Shown here piece after piece: positions 37,225-46,128 of a stretch of DNA of 64,000 bases; positions within the stretch are counted from its first letter, which is position 1; every line of letters begins with the position of its first letter. The notes beneath the pieces were generated by a model. That model did not search any database and had not been told where the DNA came from. It saw nothing but the letters and a program-made list of their open reading frames with translations. The stretch spans positions 478,084 to 542,083 of the forward strand of contig JAILZT010000001.1 in the NCBI GenBank assembly GCA_023512345.1, written 5' to 3'. The position numbers and the translations under genes are program-made. Source of the DNA: Paenibacillus sp. GTDB lineage: Bacteria > Bacillota > Bacilli > Paenibacillales > Paenibacillaceae.

Positions 37225-38598
37225 CTAAGAAATAAACTGATGTAGTTCTATGTCATTCCAATCCAGTGTGATTCGAATATTATCCTCTTCAACCAATTCT
37301 GACCCCGTCTGTACCTCAATGAATTCGAGATCCGTTAGAGCCAATATCGCATGTTTGGTGCCTTCAGGGATTCTTACTACATCGCCTGCTTTTACATTAT
37401 GCATTTTTTCATTGAGTACAATGCTTGCCTCACCGCTGATTATGGTCCAAATCTCACTGCGCTTATGGTGAAGCTGGTAGCTGATATTTTTACCACCGGC
37501 TATAAAAATCCGTTTGGTCAGCACTTCATTACCTTCTTCATATTTCACGTAGTCAATCACTCGATAATGTCCCCACCGGCGTTCCTCATACATCGGCCGT
37601 TGATCAAAAGCCTTCAGCACTTCCTTGATGCGTGGGCTTTCCGCTTTGTGGGTAACCAGAATTCCATCAGGGCTTGCTGCAATAATTAAATCCTTGGCAC
37701 CGATAACTGTTATCGGAATATCCAATTCATTAATCAGGCAGGTTCCTTCAGAATCCGCTGTGATAAAGCCTTTGCCTACATGATTGCTGGACATTTCCTC
37801 AGTAAGTGTATTCCAAGTGCCAAGGTCTTTCCAGAAACCATCATAGGGCTGAACCACAATGTTATCTTCTTTTTCCACCACTTCATAATCAAAGCTAATG
37901 GTTGCAAGCAGCTTATATTGCTTCTGCATTTCTTCATAACCAAGAGGCAGTCCCTTGCGCTGCAAAATATCCAACAGATATCCCAATCGGAAAGCGAATA
38001 CGCCGCAGTTCCATAAGGCATTCCGGCTTATGAGCTCTTCGGCCTGTTTACGGTCCGGTTTTTCCTGGAAATGACTTACCCGCATAAATCCATTTTCACC
38101 CGCCGCATCACGAGTCGGAATAATATAACCGTACTTCTCAGATGCATGTTCCGGAACAACACCCATAAGCGCCAAATTTGCTCCGCTCTCTTCCATGGTG
38201 CTCTCTAATTTAGCAACACTCTCGAAGAAAGAAGATTCTACATACGGATCCACCGGCAGAATCGCTACGATTTCAGAAGGTGATACACCTGCCACCGAAT
38301 ATAAATAGGAGGCCGTAAGTGCAATTGCCGGGAAGGTATCACGTCGTTCTGGTTCAACGATGATTGGAACTTCGCTGCCCAGCTGACTTTGTATCATTTC
38401 AACCTGACCCCGGCCTGTTGCCAGATAAGAAGAACTCTCAAGTCCCGTTTCTTGCAACTGTCTCCAGACACGCTGCACCATGGACTCTGGCTCACCCGCT
38501 GGACTTTCCAATACTCGTAAGAATTGCTTCGAACGTGAATCGTTGGACAAAGGCCACAACCGTTTTCCTGAACCACCTGACAAAAGTACAAGTTTCAT
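37225..38598 (-). CDS. manC: Bifunctional mannose-1-phosphate guanylyltransferase / mannose-6-phosphate isomerase
   Basis: A 457-residue enzyme of the ManC/CpsB class. The nucleotidyltransferase domain opens with LVLLSGGSGKRLWPLS and SKQFL, with IIVEPERRDTFPAIALTASY and the mannose-site FQEKPDRKQAEE; the C-terminal cupin is a type II isomerase domain (KNISYQLHHKRSEIWTIISG, GDVVRIPEGTKHAI). It makes GDP-mannose for polysaccharide assembly. ATG 38598 is set by AAGGAGG at 8 bases; a long upstream frame extension crosses repeats and has no SD. It is separated from ugd by a 387-bp non-coding gap. Confidence 0.9.
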   Translation of the reverse strand: MKLVLLSGGSGKRLWPLSNDSRSKQFLRVLESPAGEPESMVQRVWRQLQETGLESSSYLATGRGQVEMIQSQLGSEVPIIVEPERRDTFPAIALTASYLYSVAGVSPSEIVAILPVDPYVESSFFESVAKLESTMEESGANLALMGVVPEHASEKYGYIIPTRDAAGENGFMRVSHFQEKPDRKQAEELISRNALWNCGVFAFRLGYLLDILQRKGLPLGYEEMQKQYKLLATISFDYEVVEKEDNIVVQPYDGFWKDLGTWNTLTEEMSSNHVGKGFITADSEGTCLINELDIPITVIGAKDLIIAASPDGILVTHKAESPRIKEVLKAFDQRPMYEERRWGHYRVIDYVKYEEGNEVLTKRIFIAGGKNISYQLHHKRSEIWTIISGEASIVLNEKMHNVKAGDVVRIPEGTKHAILALTDLEFIEVQTGSELVEEDNIRITLDWNDIELHQFIS

Positions 38599-38985
38599 AA
38601 GTGAACCCTCCTTGTTGGGATTGTTATAAAAGAGCGGGGTTGTTATGGCTGGGGGACTGCGATGAATGTTGGACTTCCGATCGCTGTTATCCTCAGATTT
38701 CCTGAATTTATACCGCCTACGCGGTTGAAATCTGAGGATAAAGGCGAACACTTCGTTTCTACAGTTCCAAAATTCCTCTTCGTCCCTTTACATAACACTG
38801 TGTTTTTATAAAGATCCCATTATCTCCGCTAGCGCGATCGACCTTCTCAAGCTTTCCGGCGGCAACACTGCCTGGGAAAGCCAACCGGAAAACGCTAAAC
38901 AGATAAGAGATAAAAGATAAAAGATAAAAGATAAGAGCTAAAGAGATAAGAGCTAAAGAGATAAGACTAAAAGATTAAACCAACC
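38599..38985. repeat. Non-coding gap with inverted, interspersed and tandem repeats
   Basis: No gene seen. It holds (a) copy 2 of the interspersed repeat at 38656-38689; (b) a perfect 15-bp inverted repeat TTATCCTCAGATTTC at 38687-38701 against 38727-38741, with no T tract; (c) a purine-rich tandem array at 38901-38970 built from AGATAAAAG-like units and two exact tandem copies of ATAAGAGCTAAAGAG (38931-38960). The array may be length-variable. Confidence 0.7.
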
Positions 38986-40326
38986 TTATACGGCGCCAGC
39001 CACACTATGAGAATAACCGCTGAGTCCGCCCATTTGCGGGCGGCCGACGGAATGATACTCCAGGCCAGTGCCTTCGATTTGTTCCTTAGTGTAGAGGTTA
39101 CGACCGTCAATCAGGATTTGCTTACGCATGCTTTGTGCCAGCTTGTGAAGATCGATATCTCTAAAGAGACTCCAATCCGTCAACAAGCAGATCGCATCAC
39201 TATCTTTCGCAGCTTCTTCTGGCAAGGTGCACCAGCGGAGCTGCGGATGATCGTATTCCTTCCTGAAGTTGTCGGCAGCAATAGGATCATAGAGTTTGAC
39301 GATAGCACCTTCTGCTACGAGTGCTTCTACGATTTCCCGCGCCGGTGCTTCACGTACATCATCCGTATTTGGCTTGAACGCAAGTCCCCAGATTCCGATA
39401 ACCGCACCACGGAGGTTTCCAAGAGATTCATGTAACTTGGAGATAATCATGAATCGCTGACCTTTATTAACTTCAACAACGGATTCCAGAAGCTTGAACT
39501 CATAATCAACGTTACCGGCGATTTGAATCAGCGCATTGGTGTCCTTAGGGAAGCAGGAGCCGCCGTACCCGATACCAGCCTGTAGGAATGAGGAACCAAT
39601 TCTACGGTCCATTCCCATACCTTGAGCTACCTCGGTTACATCAGCTCCCACTTTTTCACAAATATTAGCAATCTCATTGATAAAAGAGATTTTAGTGGCC
39701 AGAAAGGCATTTGAAGCATATTTAATCATTTCCGCGCTGCGAATGTCCGTTACAAATACATTCTCCGTAAAGCCTTGATGAAGTTTTCTCATGATTGGCT
39801 CGAGCTCCGGATTATCAAGACCAATAACGATCCGGTCAGGATGAAGGGTATCGCTGATCGCTGAACCCTCTCTTAGGAACTCTGGGGCTGAGACAATATC
39901 AAAAGGATGAACCGTGTGCGCGGCAATCATTTTGCGAATCTTCTCATTGGTTCCTACGGGAACTGTAGACTTTGTCATGATAATTTTGTAGCCTTCCATG
40001 GCTCTTCCCACTTCAGCCGCCGCACCCTCGATATACTTCAAGTCCGCTTCGCCATTTGGCAGGGATGGTGTCCCTACGGCAAGGATGACAATATCAGAAC
40101 GCCGTACCGAATCGGCAAGATCAGAGGAGAATGACAAGCGCCCCTCGCGAAGATTGACATCAATTAAAGCTTCGATTCCTGGTTCATATATAGGGGATTC
40201 CATACGATTCAGCTTATTGATTTTTTCCTCGTCCTTATCCACACAAATGACATGATTTCCGTTAAGTGTAAAGCATACGCCAGATACAAGACCGACATAG
40301 CCAGTACCGATTACTGTCAGCTTCAT
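38986..40326 (-). CDS. ugd: UDP-glucose/GDP-mannose-type nucleotide-sugar dehydrogenase (Ugd)
   Basis: A 446-residue NAD-dependent dehydrogenase. N-terminal Rossmann motif VIGTGYVGLVSGVCF, catalytic cysteine in YGGSCFPKDTNALI, STVPVGTNEKIR and the C-terminal GLAFKPNTDDVREAPA. It oxidises a nucleotide sugar to the uronic acid; the UDP-glucose dehydrogenase subgroup (TuaD-like) fits best, giving UDP-glucuronate. It lies 4 bp after a glycosyltransferase gene with an optimal SD, so it belongs to the operon and probably supplies an acidic sugar for the polymer. Confidence 0.88.
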   Translation of the reverse strand: MKLTVIGTGYVGLVSGVCFTLNGNHVICVDKDEEKINKLNRMESPIYEPGIEALIDVNLREGRLSFSSDLADSVRRSDIVILAVGTPSLPNGEADLKYIEGAAAEVGRAMEGYKIIMTKSTVPVGTNEKIRKMIAAHTVHPFDIVSAPEFLREGSAISDTLHPDRIVIGLDNPELEPIMRKLHQGFTENVFVTDIRSAEMIKYASNAFLATKISFINEIANICEKVGADVTEVAQGMGMDRRIGSSFLQAGIGYGGSCFPKDTNALIQIAGNVDYEFKLLESVVEVNKGQRFMIISKLHESLGNLRGAVIGIWGLAFKPNTDDVREAPAREIVEALVAEGAIVKLYDPIAADNFRKEYDHPQLRWCTLPEEAAKDSDAICLLTDWSLFRDIDLHKLAQSMRKQILIDGRNLYTKEQIEGTGLEYHSVGRPQMGGLSGYSHSVAGAV

Positions 40327-40330
40327 ACAA

Positions 40331-41431
40331 TCATCCTCCTTTTAAAAAGTTTACGTAGGCCTGTTCGACGTACTGTTTGAAATTTACCATGAACGACTCT
40401 TCATCAAATTTCTGCGCATGACTTATGATCTGCCCGATGTCCCATGAATAGGACTCTACTTCGTTAATCGCAGCGATTAAATCGTCAACCTCCTGGTGTT
40501 GGAAGAACACTCCGTTGACATAAGGGATGATTGTATCCAATGCACCACCTGCTTGATAAGCGATAACCGGCCGTCCAGCAGCATTTGCCTCCAACGGTGT
40601 AATACCGAAATCTTCCTCACCAGGAAAGATAAGCGCCCGGCATTGTGCCATCAAACCTGTCACCTGATCGTCCTCAAGTCTGCCCAAGAATGATACATTT
40701 CCTTTTGCCATACTCTCCAGCCGCTTACGGTCTGGACCATCCCCAACAATGTATAACTTGAGGCCATTTCTACTGAAAGCTTCCACAGCCAAATCAATAC
40801 GTTTGTAGGAAACTAGCCGTGAAACAATTAAATAGTAGTCCCCGATGTTAGCTGAGCTTGTGAACCGCGCTGTGTTAATAGGTGGGAAAATGATATCTGA
40901 ATCCCGGTGATAATAGTTCTGAATTCTTTTCTTCACTACAGAAGAGTTAGCTACAAATTGATTCACATTCTTGGATGTCCGCTGATCCCAATTTTTAAGT
41001 TGCTGCATATATACCTTTAGTAGCTTTTTGAATACCCCGGAATTGGACTGCCGTTCCATATAAGTGTCATAGTCCCATGCAAACCGCATCGGAGTATGGC
41101 AGTAACAGAGATGAAAAGTATGGCTTGGTACCTGAATACTTTTCATAAAAGCACTGCTGGAACTTAGGACGATATCGTAACCGCTAAAGTCCAAATCACG
41201 AATGGCCATAGGGTAAAGTGGCAGCATGCCTTTAAAATTGGTCTTCACTCCCGGAATTTTCTGCAGCCAGGAGGTTCGGATATCCGCATCTTTGAGATTC
41301 TCTGTCAGGCGGCTTCCGTTAAAAACCGTCGTGAAGATCGGAGCTTCCGGATACATATGGTGGAATACTTCCACCACTCTTTCCGCTCCGCCCATTTGGA
41401 TTAAGTAATCGTGCGCTATCGCAATTTTCAT
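40331..41431 (-). CDS. GT4-type glycosyltransferase
   Basis: A 366-residue GT-B enzyme. N-terminal acceptor domain MKIAIAHDYLIQMGGAERVV and HLCYCHTPMRFAWD; C-terminal donor domain YYLIVSRLVSYKRIDLAVEA, LYIVGDGPDRKRL and the donor-binding FPGEEDFGITPLEANAAG with the EX7E-type arrangement. The FPGEEDFGI variant is common in mannosyl- or rhamnosyl-transferases of exopolysaccharide clusters (family recollection). ATG 41431 has SD GAGG at 9 bases. Acceptor and linkage are unknown. Confidence 0.85.
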   Translation of the reverse strand: MKIAIAHDYLIQMGGAERVVEVFHHMYPEAPIFTTVFNGSRLTENLKDADIRTSWLQKIPGVKTNFKGMLPLYPMAIRDLDFSGYDIVLSSSSAFMKSIQVPSHTFHLCYCHTPMRFAWDYDTYMERQSNSGVFKKLLKVYMQQLKNWDQRTSKNVNQFVANSSVVKKRIQNYYHRDSDIIFPPINTARFTSSANIGDYYLIVSRLVSYKRIDLAVEAFSRNGLKLYIVGDGPDRKRLESMAKGNVSFLGRLEDDQVTGLMAQCRALIFPGEEDFGITPLEANAAGRPVIAYQAGGALDTIIPYVNGVFFQHQEVDDLIAAINEVESYSWDIGQIISHAQKFDEESFMVNFKQYVEQAYVNFLKGG

Positions 41432-41526
41432 GTGAATCATCCTCAAAGTTTTATGGAGCATCATCAGAGTTACCACATCGTAATAAGCTTTACCTCGGAA
41501 ACCTGTGCTGTTGTCCGAGGCGTTAG

Positions 41527-42666
41527 TCAGGTGCTTGCCAGCAAGCCTTTGTAGTAGTCCACAATATCCCTGACCGTGTTCTCGATTACAAAATGCTCCT
41601 TCACCCGCTTCATGCCATTGTCCGCCATCTTTCTTCTTTCCTCAGGGTGTTCCAGCATCCATGTAATAGATTCTGCCAAGAGAGTTGGATCGCCAGGTTG
41701 GATCAGCATTCCCGTCTCGCCAGGTATTACAATTTCTACAGGTCCACCTTCATTCGAAGCGATAACAGGAAGTCCCGCTGCCATTCCCTCAACGATAACC
41801 TGACCAAACGGCTCTGGCGTAATGGAAGTGTGTATCAATAAATCCGCTGTATTCATGAGACCTTGTATATCTTCAACGTGGCCGAGTAGGCTCACATTAG
41901 TTAATCCATCCTGTTCAATCTTTTGGAGCAATTCTTTCTTGTACTCTTCTTCTCCAAACAAGGCATCACCGGCCAGCCAAAATTTCACTCGACCGTCATG
42001 GCTGAATTTCTTGGCGGCTTCCAGAACAATATGCTGGCCCTTCCAATGTGCCAAACGTCCGACTAGCAGTACGTTGAAAGTCTTTTGATCTCTCTTCCCA
42101 ATTCCATTGCCTATGGCTTTGGCAAAGGCTGAGTACACCACCAGAGTTTTCTTCGTTCGCGGCAGTTCCAGTGCATTCAACGTAGAATGTGAATTGGCGA
42201 TGACACCGTTAGGAAGCATACGTGACAGCAACCGGATGGCTTTCGCAACAACTGGCTTCAAGTAAGGAGCGCCGATGTGATCACGGATATGCCAGATTAA
42301 GGGTACGCCCGCCTTTTTAGCAGCAATGGTACCGTAAAGGGCAGATTTCAAGGAGTTGGTATGCACACAATCTACCTTTTCCTGCTTCAGAAGAGGTGCG
42401 AGCTTCCGACCGTAAGCCAAAAGCTTGAATAATGCACCGGGAGCGCCCATATTAACGGCATTGCGGCCGCGTGAACGAACACTTTCATCCAACGGAATGA
42501 TACGTACATCTATTCCTTTTTCCCGTAACCTTTCAGCCAGCACACCCTCCTCCGCCAAAATTACAAGCGGGTTAATCTGCTCTCCAATGTTCGTCAGGAT
42601 GTTGAACAAGGCTACCTCGCCCCCGCTCCATTTAGCGGTATGGTCTATATAAGCTACTCTCAGCAT
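41527..42666 (-). CDS. GT4-type glycosyltransferase
   Basis: A 379-residue GT-B enzyme: N-terminal YIDHTAKWSGGEVALFNILT, HTNSLKSALYGTIAAKKAGV, and C-terminal FNVLLVGRLAHWKGQHIVLE with donor site SITPEPFGQVIVEGMAAGLP and ASNEGGPVEIV. It transfers one sugar from a nucleotide donor to the lipid-linked repeat unit at the cytoplasmic membrane face. Its start overlaps the previous gene's end by 7 bp; the SD is weak, suggesting translational coupling. Confidence 0.85.
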   Translation of the reverse strand: MLRVAYIDHTAKWSGGEVALFNILTNIGEQINPLVILAEEGVLAERLREKGIDVRIIPLDESVRSRGRNAVNMGAPGALFKLLAYGRKLAPLLKQEKVDCVHTNSLKSALYGTIAAKKAGVPLIWHIRDHIGAPYLKPVVAKAIRLLSRMLPNGVIANSHSTLNALELPRTKKTLVVYSAFAKAIGNGIGKRDQKTFNVLLVGRLAHWKGQHIVLEAAKKFSHDGRVKFWLAGDALFGEEEYKKELLQKIEQDGLTNVSLLGHVEDIQGLMNTADLLIHTSITPEPFGQVIVEGMAAGLPVIASNEGGPVEIVIPGETGMLIQPGDPTLLAESITWMLEHPEERRKMADNGMKRVKEHFVIENTVRDIVDYYKGLLAST

Positions 42667-43853
42667 TCTACAGCCACATCCTTTTCAAGAGCGTCCCGGA
42701 ATACAGCTTCAACTCCGTCAGCAACATGCTGCCAAGTGTATTTCTCCAGTACGTGGTCCCTGCATTCATCACGGCTTGGGAGGAGCTTCCGATTGCTCAG
42801 CATATGGATAATACCTTCGGCCATATCATCACTGGCAGAACTTTTGAACAGCAGTTCCGGCCGGAAGCCTTGCAATATTTCCTTGTTCCCTCCAACAGGT
42901 GTAGCCATAACCGGCAATCCTGTGGCCAGTGCTTCCACGGTAATAAGTCCAAAGCCTTCCAATGCCTGTGAAGGAACTACGAATAGATCCGCTGCCTGAT
43001 AATACCCTGTCAGTTCATGGTCCGGAATGTAGCCGAGCAGCCTTACTTTATTGCTCAAACCGTAATCAGCAATTTTCTCTTCCAACTCCCCGCGCAGCGG
43101 GCCTTTACCGCCGATCAGCAGGATTGCATTTGGAAATCGCTCGGATACCTGCTTCCATGCTTCAAGCAACTGCAGCAGTCCCATCCGGTTCACAAGTCTC
43201 CGGACCGTCAATACAGTAGTTGCCCCTTCCGGGAGATTCAAGGTTCTGCGTATAGCCAAACGATTGGTGGCCGGAACAAATCTGTCTACATTGGCCGCAC
43301 CTGGGATGACTACAATTTTATGAAAAGGAACTCCGTGCAGCTCATGAAGCATGTTGCGGAACGTTTCGCTGAGTACGATGAATTTATCCGCAAGCTTGTA
43401 GGCTTTATGTTCTATAGATTTAGCTATGGTTGTTTTGACCCGGTGTTTAATCCCCTGGCCTTCGATTTTCATTTCCTCATTCCACGGACCGTGAAATGTC
43501 ATGACTACAGGTATTCCGCGTTTCTTCGCTTCTATAGCAGGGCCGATTCCATAAGGCGCAAAGTGGGTATATAAAATATCTATCCGCCCACTGCCATTCC
43601 CCATAAGATCAGCAGCCTTGCGTTGGAAAGCATCTTTGCGTTTCCATATGGCATCCTTCGGATCACCGGCGTTATGAATGATCAGTTCTTCAGAGGTTGC
43701 AGGCTTCTCTTGACTGCAGATCAGCGCATGCACCCGGTTTCGTGAGGAGAGCTGCTCACAAACGGATTTGAAATAAGTGTTCAATCCGCCTGGTTGTAAC
43801 GAGGGCCAGCTAAGGCCGGTCGTCATAATATTCAATCCATCACTGTACGGCAT
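42660..43853 (-). CDS. GT4-type glycosyltransferase
   Basis: A 397-residue GT-B enzyme: N-terminal MTTGLSWPSLQPGGLNTYFK, donor domain TTVLTVRRLVNRMGLLQLLE, LIGGKGPLRGELEEKI, and VVPSQALEGFGLITVEALAT with TPVGGNKEIL. It is distinct from the two other GT4 genes. It overlaps the upstream GT2 gene by 14 bp and the downstream GT4 gene by 7 bp. Sugar specificity cannot be read. Confidence 0.85.
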   Translation of the reverse strand: MPYSDGLNIMTTGLSWPSLQPGGLNTYFKSVCEQLSSRNRVHALICSQEKPATSEELIIHNAGDPKDAIWKRKDAFQRKAADLMGNGSGRIDILYTHFAPYGIGPAIEAKKRGIPVVMTFHGPWNEEMKIEGQGIKHRVKTTIAKSIEHKAYKLADKFIVLSETFRNMLHELHGVPFHKIVVIPGAANVDRFVPATNRLAIRRTLNLPEGATTVLTVRRLVNRMGLLQLLEAWKQVSERFPNAILLIGGKGPLRGELEEKIADYGLSNKVRLLGYIPDHELTGYYQAADLFVVPSQALEGFGLITVEALATGLPVMATPVGGNKEILQGFRPELLFKSSASDDMAEGIIHMLSNRKLLPSRDECRDHVLEKYTWQHVADGVEAVFRDALEKDVAVEC

Positions 43854-44694
43854 AGCTTCTCTCCCCTTTTTTCTCCTTCTCAGCCTGGCCCGCAGTATTA
43901 TGTTGGGCCAACCTGTCCTTGCTTCTTAATTCGTAATGCTTGAAGCCGACCATGAATTCATACATAACCCAGAACACCGATACAGCGAAGCCTGATATTC
44001 CTTTTTTGAATAATCCATGCAGAAAGTACTTCTGTAGGAATCTCGCTGGTGGACGAAGCAGTAAATGACTGAGTCGGAACGGTTTACCGCTGGCATACGC
44101 GGTCTGTGCTTCAAGATCGGTATATTTATTGAAGCGAGCCACATGATCGTTAATGCTGCGGAAGCCCTGATGCCAAAGTACCCCTTGCAGGTGAACTGTC
44201 ATTTCTTCCGAAACATCCGGCATTTCGTGCACAAGACTGTTGCGGATACCATACTGTTTTCGGTTATACAGCCGAACCAGATATTCTCCACGATCTAGCC
44301 ACCTGCCTAGGAAATCACCGATTCGATACAAGGAAAAGGCTTTGGTTATGTCCGTTAGTCCACGCTTGCGTTCAAGAATATCCGAAGCTAGTTCATCACT
44401 TACCACTTCGTCGGTATCAATGAGGAAGACCCAATCATGGACGGCGTGTTCCACTCCGAATTCTCTTTGCTTCGCGTATCCGGGCCATGGATTGACAAAG
44501 ACCCGGCAATTCATGCTCTCGGCCAATTGAACCGTTCCATCTTTACTTCCTCCGTCGATAACCACAACCTCGTCGGCGAAAAGTCTACAGGACAGAATCG
44601 CATTCGCAATTCGAGTTTCGTCATCCTGAGCGATGATGACCACTGAAATCGGGTAACTGCCCGGGCCGCCAAGCACGCTTGTTACTGAATCCAT
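43840..44694 (-). CDS. GT2-type glycosyltransferase
   Basis: A 284-residue GT-A enzyme: PISVVIIAQDDETRIANAIL, VVVIDGGSKDGTVQLAESMN and the metal-binding DTDEVVSDEL motif in DWVFLIDTDEVVSDELASDI. C-terminal part has a hydrophobic segment (LFKKGISGFAVSVFWVMYEF) likely to contact the membrane. It resembles the WaaE/LgtF beta-glycosyltransferases. SD AGGAGG is optimal. Its 3' end overlaps the downstream GT4 gene. Confidence 0.85.
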   Translation of the reverse strand: MDSVTSVLGGPGSYPISVVIIAQDDETRIANAILSCRLFADEVVVIDGGSKDGTVQLAESMNCRVFVNPWPGYAKQREFGVEHAVHDWVFLIDTDEVVSDELASDILERKRGLTDITKAFSLYRIGDFLGRWLDRGEYLVRLYNRKQYGIRNSLVHEMPDVSEEMTVHLQGVLWHQGFRSINDHVARFNKYTDLEAQTAYASGKPFRLSHLLLRPPARFLQKYFLHGLFKKGISGFAVSVFWVMYEFMVGFKHYELRSKDRLAQHNTAGQAEKEKKGERSYAVQ

Positions 44695-44742
44695 GAAAGT
44701 TTCCTCCTTTTGTCTAAAATCCGGAATTCAAGGCCACTGCCT

Positions 44743-46128
44743 CTATCCGTTGGCATCCATAGGTTTTTTACGAATGTAAGAATTCATCGTCGTCTTCATC
44801 CATTGAATGTCCTGACCATTAATGATCAGCCGTGGAATTTTAACCTTTAAGTTGAATCTGATATTGAGAATAATAAATCCGAATCGCAGTATGGATGATG
44901 ACAGCATGGCTACACCTGCGCCAAACAATCCAAATTTAGGAACCAAGAAGAATAACAAGGGGATTACCAGCATCAGGCCCACACCTTGGAGTATGGATAC
45001 GAACTTCGGCTTGCCCAGTGCCATGAATGCTTGAGCCAAAATGAGCGTCCCACCACTAATGGTTACTTCCAGCAACAGCAGGCGGAACACCGTTAATGCT
45101 GTGTTAAAATCCTTGCCGTACAGTAATGGAATAACCAAGGGGGCAATCAGCATCAAGATCAGCGATCCTAGTAGAGTAAAGGTAGTACTGATTCGGAATG
45201 CTTTGAATGTAAGGCTAATGGCTTCCTCCTTCGACAGTTCAGAGGCTTTTGGAAACAGCACCACTGTTATCGAATTTGAGAAGAAATTAACCATCCGTGA
45301 CAGGCTTACAGCAACTGCATACAATCCTAAATCTGCGGGTCTCAACAAACCAGCAATGATTATTTGGTCAATATAGTAAGAAAATTGACCCAGCAGATCA
45401 TTACCGTAAGAACCTAAACCATAAGTAAATAACTTTTTAAACTGTTGATAGCTGTCTCGCATCTTCACTTTGTAAGTACGAAGCAAGTTAATCGTCATCC
45501 AGATAAACAACGGAACCGAAGGAGCTAGATAAGCAACAGCTGTTGTAAATGGAGTCATAGTTCCAGTAAGAATCAAAACCCCAATCATTATTAATGTCAT
45601 AAGTGGAATGAGATACCGAAGCCAATTGAACCTTTTGTAATCCCCTCTGAACTGAAATGTCGCATTATTGACCTGCGAGACGACGATTAGCGGGCAAAGG
45701 ATCATGGACCATTGGGCAAATTGTACGACTTCGGGACTGAAGGATTTCAGCCAATACGGCAGAACCACGATTCCGACAATCATTGCGGCTGTCCCGAAGA
45801 AGAGAGCGATCATTAAGGCCATCCGATACAGTACACCGGCATCATCAGGATTTTTTTTGGCGTTATAGATTAACGCCGATGGAATACCAAAGCTCATGCT
45901 GAACGCTAAGAATTGCGACCAGTTCACCATCGCTGTCTGTTCGCCCCGGCCTGTCGGTCCGAGATAGCGGGCAGTCAACACACCAGTCAACATGTTAAGA
46001 AGTAGAATAAGTATGCTGACAAACATGGTCTTTACAGCGGCTGAACTGTTGCCCTTACTCTTCGTGAAATTCCGGAACGAAGACCAGACCGAATTAGTGG
46101 GAAATGATTTTGCGTTCAATTGCTGCAT
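44743..46128 (-). CDS. Polysaccharide flippase, Wzx type
   Basis: A 461-residue MOP-superfamily flippase with about twelve to fourteen transmembrane helices: TMFVSILILLLNMLTGVLTA, RYLGPTGRGEQTAMVNWSQF at the first loop, and YYIDQIIIAGLLRPADLGLY in the central region. It moves lipid-linked repeat units across the membrane. ATG 46128 is chosen for SD AAGGGAA; it overlaps the upstream polymerase-like gene by 35 bp. A longer in-frame start lacks an SD. Confidence 0.85.
   Translation of the reverse strand: MQQLNAKSFPTNSVWSSFRNFTKSKGNSSAAVKTMFVSILILLLNMLTGVLTARYLGPTGRGEQTAMVNWSQFLAFSMSFGIPSALIYNAKKNPDDAGVLYRMALMIALFFGTAAMIVGIVVLPYWLKSFSPEVVQFAQWSMILCPLIVVSQVNNATFQFRGDYKRFNWLRYLIPLMTLIMIGVLILTGTMTPFTTAVAYLAPSVPLFIWMTINLLRTYKVKMRDSYQQFKKLFTYGLGSYGNDLLGQFSYYIDQIIIAGLLRPADLGLYAVAVSLSRMVNFFSNSITVVLFPKASELSKEEAISLTFKAFRISTTFTLLGSLILMLIAPLVIPLLYGKDFNTALTVFRLLLLEVTISGGTLILAQAFMALGKPKFVSILQGVGLMLVIPLLFFLVPKFGLFGAGVAMLSSSILRFGFIILNIRFNLKVKIPRLIINGQDIQWMKTTMNSYIRKKPMDANG

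Noticed and set aside
38687..38741. Terminator for ugd from the 15-bp inverted repeat
   Set aside because: No T tract follows on either strand and the loop is long; treated as a repeat.
43017..43574. A 185-residue plus-strand open frame
   Set aside because: Fully antisense to a clear GT4 gene and without family motifs.
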